Below are positions 59,601-64,000 of a stretch of DNA of 64,000 nt, in pieces. The notes beneath the pieces are model-generated. The model did no database searches. It was not told the DNA's origin and saw only the letters and a program-made list of their open reading frames with translations. Origin of the DNA: Phycisphaerae bacterium (GTDB lineage: Bacteria > Chloroflexota > Anaerolineae > 4572-78 > J111); assembly GCA_028285035.1 (NCBI GenBank), contig JANQQF010000194.1, positions 31,653 through 95,652 on the forward strand. Reading direction: 5' to 3'. The number at the start of each line of letters is the position of its first letter. Positions within the stretch are counted from its first letter, which is position 1. Both the position numbers and the translations under genes were made by a program.

Positions 59601-60595
59601 GTGACAGTTTCCCCCGCGGCAAGATCAATCGCGGCATTGCCACCGATTGTCAACGTTCCGCCACTGGGGTCATCACAATCGACACTCGTATCGTAGCCAG
59701 CAACGGCATCCACCGAGAGATTGTAATCGCCCGCAGCAATACCATTGAAGGTTTGGGTCTTGGCTGACGTCGCCGTTTCGCCATCATCATCAAGGCTAAA
59801 GGTGCTCGGTGACAGCCCGCCATCAATGGTGTAACTAAAGTCTTGAGCATCATCAGGCACGGTTTCGTTAATCACAACAAGTTTGCTTGGCTTCAGAACG
59901 TTGGTGAAGATACAAAGAACCTTCTCATTAAAGGCGAGATCAATCGTGGCTGTATTGTCAGCGGTACTGGAGTTGTTAGAAGGATCAATGCAATTCACCG
60001 TGGTGGTATAACCTGAATCGGCAAGTTCGGTCACGGTGTATTCACCTGGGAACACATTGTCAAAGGTTTGGGTATTCGTGGAATCGCTGCCGTCGTCGGT
60101 CAGGTCGAAGGTGAACGGATCTAGACCGCCGTTGGTTGAAAACGTGAACGTGTCATTTGTATCAGGAACCGTATCTTTAACAATCCGAACCGATCCCAAC
60201 TTGGTGCTAGTGAAGGTACAGGTGACCGTTTCGTTACTCTCGACCAAAAAGCTAGCCGTCCCATCGATAATGGCTGCACTCGTATTCTCGCAGAAGATCG
60301 TCGTGTGATAGCCTTCAACCGGTGTTTGGGACAGGGTGTAACTCCCAACCGGAACATTGTTGTAGGTTCGAGTGTTAGACAGGTTGTTATTTGTATCATC
60401 ATCAAGCTGAAAGTTTGCTGGAGATAACCCGGGACTGATAGAGAATTGAAAATTCTGCCCTGCGTTGGGGATTGTGTCTTGAATAATGACAATCGTGCTT
60501 GTGGACTGAGCCGCAGCCGGCGTAGCATTGGTCAAGCTAAATACTAGGACCGGGAGCAGTAAGAATAAAATTGTTAATTTTTTGACATAAAGCAT
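50639..60595 (-). CDS. Giant modular surface protein (prealbumin-like, beta-helix, NHL propellers)
   Basis: 3318 residues; TTAGGGAGGATC precedes ATG 60595 and a signal peptide (ending TPAAAQ, about 30) follows. I count sixteen prealbumin-like modules of about 100 residues, each opening LTIIKEATPEDGTDFAF, with TFNDLTPGTYAITE in the middle and closing VVCTFTN, each with a Cys pair. Two beta-helix segments (TISGNSA rungs, ending CDIGAFE) sit between modules. Three beta-propellers are nested inside modules 11, 12 and 14, interrupting them between the DGTDF strand and the FSLDDE strand. The protein ends AHKIYLPFVAK. Probably a cell-surface fibre or adhesin. No two-box element precedes it; it lies 301 bp after the OmpR-type gene. 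Confidence 0.88.
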   Translation of the reverse strand: MLYVKKLTILFLLLPVLVFSLTNATPAAAQSTSTIVIIQDTIPNAGQNFQFSISPGLSPANFQLDDDTNNNLSNTRTYNNVPVGSYTLSQTPVEGYHTTIFCENTSAAIIDGTASFLVESNETVTCTFTSTKLGSVRIVKDTVPDTNDTFTFSTNGGLDPFTFDLTDDGSDSTNTQTFDNVFPGEYTVTELADSGYTTTVNCIDPSNNSSTADNTATIDLAFNEKVLCIFTNVLKPSKLVVINETVPDDAQDFSYTIDGGLSPSTFSLDDDGETATSAKTQTFNGIAAGDYNLSVDAVAGYDTSVDCDDPSGGTLTIGGNAAIDLAAGETVTCTYTHAAQFGSVTIIKEANPTDGTDFAFSSDIPGGESFSLDDELSQTDSVNQSITFNNVTPDTYNISESLPSDWNLTSATCTGGSDSGSLSGETLSVAIGASEDVVCIFSNTQTCPAFPITVADEAELNFGIGCYNELTGAGNYAINLSADIDLTASTTTIDNSTSGVELTLNGADFTLDGQNISGVRPLDVEQNTDVTVQNMTIMGGNVTNDGGGIRNEGTLIIQYSTVTDNQAVNLGGGIFNHEEGTLTVANSTISNNSLTHNNGSGGGIYNEGTLTVDKSTISGNTVSNEGGGLSNWIALGSNKIATVSNSTIAENSAEFGGGIASRSSTFRLIHSTISKNSGGGIFNTEGDFTVAGSIIADQQDGGDCVRDVPISNGLNLTSDDSCDFLGDTENGNANLGPLQNNGGPTLTMAPLPGSDAINVAGNTLCDAAPIDGVDQRGVSRLFIGDCDIGAFEATAFNSLTIIKEATPEDGTDFAFTGDLGDFSLDDEASQTDSTEQSITFTDLFLNSYDITETLPAGWQLDSVSCTGGSDSGSLNDETLSITVDINEAVVCTFENSLKPTSLTIIKEASPKDSIDFAFTSNIPGGESFSLDDEPSQTDSVNQTITFDDLTPGTYAITEILPSDWHLTAATCTGGSDSGSLSDETLSVSVGLGEDVVCTFSNTQTCPAFPMTVTNESELNFAIGCYNDLTSGGSNTIDVAADINLTASTTTIDNATSNIKLLINGNNHVIDGANSYRLFRADDSAVTFESLILQNGSASRGGGIYVNSDAVVTVNDSILSGNSASNTGGGIYAIGGKTTVNNSTFSGNSARFGGGIYDNSAPITVNNSTFSNNSAESGGGIYNLGAFVKVNNSTISGNSADVRGAGLLTTEGGVATVRSSTFSSNSAPDGSGILVEGDSTTTVHNTIVADSVNGGDCSVEAFSTLTMDAINLDTDGTCADATTAANINLGPLQDNGGPTETHALLLGSDAIDTGDDAKCTAGPIKGLDQRGVSRAQGTSCDVGAFEFETVGHLTIIKEADPEDGTDFTFMSDILGGTTFSLDDEPSQTDSVSQTITFNDLTPGTYAITETLPADWQLDTAACIDGSGSGTLNGETLSVAIGAGENVVCTFTNSSVPQTGSITIKKVTDPAGSREMFSFSGDLSISDLRDNQSDTVSDLVAGDYTVTEVVPDGWRLDYVVCETEATNYTAITDGVTIHLPAGEDITCTFTNVADGPEPGSLTIIKEATPEDGTNFAFTSDFGDFTLDDEPSQTDSIKQSTAFYDLTPGSYNITELLSRGWNLTDATCTGGSDSGSLNGGTLSVAVGAGEDVVCTFTNVADEPETGTLTIIKEATPEDGTDFAFTSDFGDFTLDDEPSQTDGVKQGTIFNNLTPDSYNITEILPSDWSLTDATCTGGSDSGSLGGETLSVAVGAGEDVVCTFNNVKVDPELGSLTIIKEATPEDGTDFDFISSIPASDDFGIITTVAGNGTGGFSGDAGLAINANLSQPQGVAVDGDGNIFIADRNNHRIRKVDAATGVISTVAGNGTAGFSGDGGLAVDAMLNFPKRVAVDSAGNLFIADLNNARIRKVDGATGIITTVVGGGSGYDGSLATDATIDNPDSVIVDDMGNLYLTTEHRIRKVDATTKIISTVAGTGAAGFGGDGEAAVNARLDSPSDLAIDEAGNLFIADTGNELIRKVDGATGIISTIAGAGVGSDGGPAVTALLPEPDSVAVDEFGNVFIVTNGRIRRIDAVTSLISTVAGGGSGGDGGLATNTALNVPQDIAIDSDTNIFVAEFNGQRIRKIPLATNNFSLDDANPNDSDGVNQSATFADIPAATYQISEIVPDGWQLSNVTCTGGSDSGTVTDETLFVTISPDEQVTCTFNNDKLGSLTIIKEATPEDGTDFSFTASGPSFLAPPVFETQWGTNGTGAGQFQNSYGVAVDASGNVYVVDGNNDRIQKFDSSGIYLSQWGTFGTSDGQFRSPRDIAIDHNDNIYVVDTSNDRIQKFDSNGIYLTQWGTTGSSDGQFNQPYGVAVDSSGNVYVTDRNNHRIQKFDSDGVYLAQWGTNGTGDGQFEQPFGVAIDNDDNVYVADTFNHRIQKFDSDGSYVTQWGTNGTGDGQFDIPFHLGIDGKGNVYVTDFNNHRIQKFDSSGTYLAQWGTNGTGAGQFQNTYGVAVDDKGNVYVTDFNNHRVQKFAPIDVFTLDDEPTQPNDSVAQSITFSNLSLGTYDITETLADGWVLDSATCIGGSDSGSLTNETLSVVVGLGEDITCTFTNSIPAETGLIMIKKVTEPTDSQETFSFSGDLPIANLGHNESDTDRDLPAGDYTVTEVIPDGWRLDSVLCETEATNYTAITDGVTIHLPAGEDIICTFTNIKAAPETGSLTIVKEATPEDGTDFAFTANGPSILASSPPFFALQWGGTRSSDNGQFSVPYDVAVDNDGNVYVAELGNHRIQKFDGFGNFITTWGSQGSGNGQFDNPTGIAVDSDGNVYVTDSRNNRIQKFDYMGNFITTWGSGGSDNGQFYDPRGVAVDDDSNVYVVDSNNDRIQKFDSAGNFIATWGSSGSDNGQFDEPRGITVDSDGNVYVVDANNDRIQKFNNVGSFITTWGTKGSDNGQFDTPYDVAVDHIGNVYVVDTDNDRLQKFDNVGSFITTWGSSGSDNGQFDTPYDVAVDHIGNVYVAERTNNRIQKFTSATNFMLDDEATQTDNISQTVTFGDLAIGSYAITELLPDGWQLDNATCTGGSDNGSLSGETLSIVVGTGENVVCTFTNSKLPETGSITIKKVTEPADSQETFSFSGDVVIADLGHNESDTVNDLVAGDYNVTEVVPDGWRLDSVVCETEATNYSVITDGVTIHLPAGEDIICTFTNVKDEFGTGSLTIVKQTNPSGATGFAFGGDLGDFTLDDGGSFSQENLGAGSYTIFETKASFLDDFWGLLYVSCEGENIGPFYPTVTESNDTFGVEIPLAAEQDLRCTFHNERVNQNEGDDTAHKIYLPFVAK
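51600..51802 (-). repeat. Near-identical DNA of neighbouring propeller blades
   Basis: A stretch of some 60 bp starting CACATAGACATTACCGATAT occurs at about 51600 and again at about 51740 without a visible change, though nearby blades differ more. This marks recent blade duplication in the last propeller of the giant protein. Confidence 0.75.
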
Positions 60596-60896
60596 GATGA
60601 TCCTCCCTAAAAACAGTGATTAGTGGTTAGTAATCAGTAAAAGTCTAAAATGAATATCCGTCTAAATTTATAATTGACGATTGGTCTGAGGCTGACGATC
60701 AAAGGTCTAGTAAAGCCCTTACGGTGTATATGAGCCTTGGTTATCGCCAGTCTAACAAGACCGAGTTTGAATTAAGTTTGTAAAATCGCTCACATTCTAA
60801 ACGTTCTCTAAACATTTTTTATCCGTATTCGATCGTTGCTAGTTACAAAACTAGAGTTTTGGCACCAGCACCCCACTAGGCGGGATACTCGCATTT
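60596..60896. other. Gap between OmpR-type and giant surface gene
   Basis: No gene or two-box element. TGATTA-gtggttag-TAATCA (near 60618) and CAAAACTctAGTTTTG (near 60847-60862) are small palindromes; neither has a clear T-tract. A promoter for the giant gene was not identified with confidence. Confidence 0.4.
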
Positions 60897-61601
60897 TTAG
60901 GATGCGTCAGATTTGGGCACAAACCGATAGCCACGCCGATACTCCGTCTGAAAATATCCTTGTATTTCAGCAGTACGCTCCAATTTGCGCCGTAGACGCG
61001 AGATATAGACGTGAACATACTGGGGATTGCCATCGGTGTAAGGTCCCCAAACCGCCGCCAAAATCTGCTCAAATGAACAAAGTTGATTAGGCCGACGTAC
61101 CAAGTAGGCCAACAACGCAAACTCTTGTTTGGAGAGCGTGACAGCTTGTTCCGTTACGCTAACAGATCGTTTTTTGAGATCGATGTTGAGATACTTATCC
61201 TGGTAGGTATCCGGCAGCATCGTGGCCGCAGGTAAAGCCGCCCGACGCAGCAGGGCTTCTATCCGAGCCAGCAAGACCTCAAGATTGACCGGCTTGGTCA
61301 GATAATCATCAGCCCCATAAGCTAGCCCTTTGATCATATCGTGATCCTCACTAAGATCGGTCAGCATCATCATCGGTACGAATGAATATTGCCGAATATG
61401 CTGACAAACCTGCCATCCGGTCAGATCGGGCAAGGTCACGTCTAAAATGACCAAGTCGGGGGCCGCCTCAGCCATCAGGCCTAACCCCTCAGCCCCAGTT
61501 TGCGCTAGATATACCCTGGCCCCAGCCTCCTGAAGAAATAGGCTGATCACGCTTGATGTTTCAGGATCACTATCGATTAAAAGAATTCGTCGATCTTCCA
61601 T
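60897..61601 (-). CDS. OmpR-family response regulator
   Basis: 234 residues. Receiver about 4-118 with phospho-acceptor D54 (LVILDVTLP), K103 (YLTKPV) and the TDLSEDHD switch region; the acidic pair is DSD (10-12). Winged-helix DNA-binding domain about 135-230: LSKQEFALLAYLVRRPNQLCSFEQILAAVWG, YVHVYISRLRRKLE and YRRGYRFV. No kinase gene is adjacent. Its promoter carries two-box copy 7. It is the only OmpR-type regulator in the window and therefore one candidate for the 11-bp-step sites at 21880 and 23137. Confidence 0.92.
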   Translation of the reverse strand: MEDRRILLIDSDPETSSVISLFLQEAGARVYLAQTGAEGLGLMAEAAPDLVILDVTLPDLTGWQVCQHIRQYSFVPMMMLTDLSEDHDMIKGLAYGADDYLTKPVNLEVLLARIEALLRRAALPAATMLPDTYQDKYLNIDLKKRSVSVTEQAVTLSKQEFALLAYLVRRPNQLCSFEQILAAVWGPYTDGNPQYVHVYISRLRRKLERTAEIQGYFQTEYRRGYRFVPKSDAS

Positions 61602-61631
61602 AAAAATAGGCCATACCGTGAGATATGACCT

Positions 61632-61700
61632 ATCGTAACAAAATGGAGGAGCTTTGTCTGTCGCAACATTAGGACAAATCTTGTCATGGAATTAGGGCAT
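61632..61700 (-). promoter_or_regulatory. Two-box promoter element, copy 7 (OmpR-type gene)
   Basis: Distal box 61700-61682 (most divergent, starting ATGCCC), proximal box 61677-61659, 21 bp, TACGAT (61637-61632) with TG upstream. The rest of 61602-61890 is the ettA leader with nothing else seen. Confidence 0.82.
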
Positions 61701-61890
61701 TTTGCAGAGGGTGGGGATTGGTCTACTTATTCTATCGGCCAGCTCGCTGACAATCGACTGGGTAAAGATAGGTAGAGATTGTTTTATTTTACCAATCCGA
61801 GGTAAGATTGCTAGGAAAGAGGATTTTGTTGCATCTCATACTACTTGCAGTATACTTCGGTCACCAATTTTGATGATGCAAGGTACATAA

Positions 61891-63570
61891 ATGAGCGAAA
61901 AAATTATTTTTTCAATGATGCGAGTGGGTAAAATTCACCCACCAAATAAGCAGGTATTACGCGATATTTCCCTCTCCTTTTTCTACGGGGCGAAAATCGG
62001 TGTTTTGGGTTTGAACGGGGCTGGGAAAAGTACCCTGCTTCGGATTATCGCTGGTGTTGATGACGATTATCAGGGCGAAATTGTTCGCTTACCGGAGTAT
62101 AGTTTTGGCTATCTGGAACAAGAACCACAGCTTGATGAAAGTAAAACCGTACGCGACATCGTCGAACAGGGGGCGCAGGAAGCGGTCGACGCTCTAAAGG
62201 AGTTTGAAGAGATCAATCTCAAATTCGCTGAGGAGATGACGCCAGATGAGATGGAGCAATTGATTGAGCGGCAGGGTGAAGTCCAGGAGAAGTTGGATTT
62301 GCTCAATGCCTGGGATCTGGATAGTCGGCTGGATTTGGCGATGGATGCCCTGCGCTGTCCGCCAGGGGAAACCTCAATCTCGGTCCTATCAGGTGGGGAA
62401 CGGCGTCGGGTGGCGCTTTGTCGTTTACTGCTTCAGGAGCCAGGCGTATTGTTGCTGGATGAGCCGACCAACCACCTAGATGCAGAATCGGTGGCTTGGC
62501 TAGAACGGCATCTACAAGAGTATGAAGGTACCGTCATTGCTATCACGCACGACCGCTACTTCCTTGACAACGTCGCCGGTTGGATTCTGGAATTGGATCG
62601 GGGTCACGGCATTCCCTGGAAGGGAAACTACTCCTCCTGGTTACGACAAAAAGAGGATCGCCTGGCTCAAGAAGAGAAGGCGGATGATCTGCGCCAAAAA
62701 ACCCTGCAACGCGAGTTGGAGTGGATTCAGATGACGGCCAAGACTAAAAGTACCCGTAACAAGGCTCGCTTGAAAGCCTATGAGCAAATGCTAGAGCAGG
62801 ACAGTGAAAAGGCCAGCGCAGACCTGGAAATTTTTATTCCGCCCGGCCCGCGTCTGGGTGACATCGTCATTCAAGCCAATGAAGTGGCTAAAGGATTTGA
62901 TGATCAATTGTTGTATGAATCGCTTAATTTTGATCTTCCACCTGGGGGCATCGTCGGCATCATCGGGGCCAATGGGGCGGGTAAAACAACTCTCTTCCGT
63001 ATGATCGTTGGCGAGGAAAACCCCGATGCGGGAACACTGAATATCGGGAGTACGGTCAAGCTTGGTTATGTTGACCAGTCACGAGATGACCTAGACCCCG
63101 CCAAAACTGTTTGGGAGGAGATTTCTGAAGGCGAAGATTTTATTCAATTGGGCGATCGCAGTGTGAACTCACGAGCCTACGTCGCACGGTTCAACTTCAC
63201 GGGAGCAGATCAGCAAAAACGAATCGGGTCGATTTCTGGGGGAGAACGAAATCGGGTACATCTGGCCAAAATTCTCAAATCCGAAGCCAATGTACTGCTG
63301 CTGGATGAGCCGACTAACGATTTAGATGTAAATACCTTACGGGCCTTGGAAGAGGCTTTGCAACATTTTGCCGGATGCGCCGTAATTATATCACACGATC
63401 GTTGGTTTTTAGATCGGGTTGCAACCCACATCTTGGCCTTTGAAGGCGACAGCCAAGTGGTCTGGTATCCAGGCAATTACAGCGATTACGCCGAGGATTA
63501 TCGGCAGCGAGTCGGCGTTAGCGCCGATCGGCCCAGTCGGATTACCTATCGTAAAATTCGACGAGATTAA
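61891..63570 (+). CDS. ettA: ABC-F translational ATPase EttA
   Basis: Ribosome-associated ABC-F protein that gates the first elongation step according to energy level. 559 residues, usual length. Two ATPase cassettes: Walker A GLNGAGKST (40-48) and GANGAGKTT, signatures SVLSGGERRRVALC and SGGERNRVHLAK, Walker B LLLDEPTNHLD and LLLDEPTNDLD. The arm insertion in the first cassette (about 90-150) and the linker with TKSTRNKARLKAYEQ are typical of EttA. The tail RPSRITYRKI also matches EttA proteins. It opens the + strand at the right end, divergent from the OmpR-type gene. Confidence 0.95.
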   Translation: MSEKIIFSMMRVGKIHPPNKQVLRDISLSFFYGAKIGVLGLNGAGKSTLLRIIAGVDDDYQGEIVRLPEYSFGYLEQEPQLDESKTVRDIVEQGAQEAVDALKEFEEINLKFAEEMTPDEMEQLIERQGEVQEKLDLLNAWDLDSRLDLAMDALRCPPGETSISVLSGGERRRVALCRLLLQEPGVLLLDEPTNHLDAESVAWLERHLQEYEGTVIAITHDRYFLDNVAGWILELDRGHGIPWKGNYSSWLRQKEDRLAQEEKADDLRQKTLQRELEWIQMTAKTKSTRNKARLKAYEQMLEQDSEKASADLEIFIPPGPRLGDIVIQANEVAKGFDDQLLYESLNFDLPPGGIVGIIGANGAGKTTLFRMIVGEENPDAGTLNIGSTVKLGYVDQSRDDLDPAKTVWEEISEGEDFIQLGDRSVNSRAYVARFNFTGADQQKRIGSISGGERNRVHLAKILKSEANVLLLDEPTNDLDVNTLRALEEALQHFAGCAVIISHDRWFLDRVATHILAFEGDSQVVWYPGNYSDYAEDYRQRVGVSADRPSRITYRKIRRD

Positions 63571-63588
63571 GATATTCGGGGATATGCC

Positions 63589-63855
63589 GTGTTTAAAGAC
63601 AAGCCGTGCGAATATTGCAATACTATGGTGCCTGCATTTGAAATCTGCAAGTGCCACGTCAATCTTGAGCTGCGAGGCCATCCCCAATCGGTAAAAGCAA
63701 TGTTAGATCGCCTGGAGCGGCTTTTTGAGATTATCAAGGTCATCGAAGCACCAGGCTACAGTCGCACACCTGAAGTCAATGTTTTAGTCATCATCAAAAA
63801 TTCACCTGACTCTTCGGATATTCCAAATGCATTTATTGAGGCGGATTGGGATTAG
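63589..63855 (+). CDS. Small Cys-containing hypothetical protein
   Basis: 88 residues, starting at GTG 63589, 18 bp after ettA and preceded by CGGGGAT, so probably co-transcribed. The N-terminus has CEYCNTMVPAFEICKCH (C7, C10, C20, C22), a possible metal site. The rest is alpha/beta (VKAMLDRLERLFEIIKVIEAPGYSRTPEVNVLVIIKN). No family recognised. Confidence 0.6.
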   Translation: MFKDKPCEYCNTMVPAFEICKCHVNLELRGHPQSVKAMLDRLERLFEIIKVIEAPGYSRTPEVNVLVIIKNSPDSSDIPNAFIEADWD

Positions 63856-63920
63856 GGTACATCAATTTATTATTAATCTTATAGACGAAGCAGTTAAAAC
63901 CCGTAAAATCGATTTATGTC

Positions 63921-64000
63921 ATCCCCGCGTGGTTTTAGCGGGGATCCATCGTTCGCTGCCCCCCGGCCAGTGGATGCCCGACAAAAGCATTCGGGCAGGA
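63921..64000. repeat. Dispersed palindromic repeat at right edge
   Basis: ATCCCCGC/GCGGGGAT (63921-63928, 63938-63945) and TGCCCGA/TCGGGCA (63975-63981, 63991-63997) form two hairpins. This is typical of dispersed non-coding repeats and runs to the window edge. No gene is seen after 63855. Confidence 0.6.

Overview
The window (about 64 kb, moderate GC) looks like chromosome of a Chloroflexota bacterium, probably an Anaerolineae-like filamentous member. This is inferred from style, not from a marker gene: Thr/Pro/Glu linkers in a lipoprotein, many secreted right-handed beta-helix and NHL-propeller proteins ending in a short Y/F-L-P tail, hybrid histidine kinases with many sensor domains, and abundant small palindromic intergenic repeats. 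No rRNA, tRNA, CRISPR array, insertion sequence or prophage was recognised.

Left part (1-30 kb), mostly + strand. A retron-type reverse transcriptase is cut by the left edge. Two sulfatases follow. An amino-acid ABC transporter (binding protein, permease, ATPase) is on the - strand, with a terminator between the binding-protein gene and the other two. Next come a membrane pair related to HTTM proteins, two large signalling kinases in one operon, a class III aminotransferase, a DUF1330 protein, a receiver-adenylate cyclase and a GAF-PAS kinase. From 21.9 to 26.5 kb lie a small unknown gene and two paralogous barrel-type proteins; two of these units have near-identical promoters with four 7-bp repeats at 11-bp steps. 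A SLC13-type transporter and a trypsin-like protease close this half.

Right part (30.3-61.6 kb), entirely - strand, is one surface-and-signalling island. It encodes a one-domain LuxR-type regulator, a seven-bladed repeat protein, two beta-helix proteins, two six-bladed NHL proteins, a 3318-residue multi-domain surface protein, a histidine-kinase-like fragment without its histidine, a GNAT-fold acyltransferase next to an MFS carrier, a giant propeller-sensor hybrid kinase overlapping a receiver/LuxR regulator, and an OmpR-type regulator.

Seven promoters in this island share a conserved element: two 19-bp boxes 23 bp apart, then exactly 21 bp to an extended -10 (TGnTAYNMT type). The elements serve genes for regulators, surface proteins and the acyltransferase. 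Geometry (TGTC-N10-GACA dyad centred near -42.5) resembles LuxR-family class II activation. I infer a coordinated regulon, perhaps under the LuxR-type proteins encoded inside it. At the right end are ettA (ABC-F translation factor) and a small Cys-rich protein.
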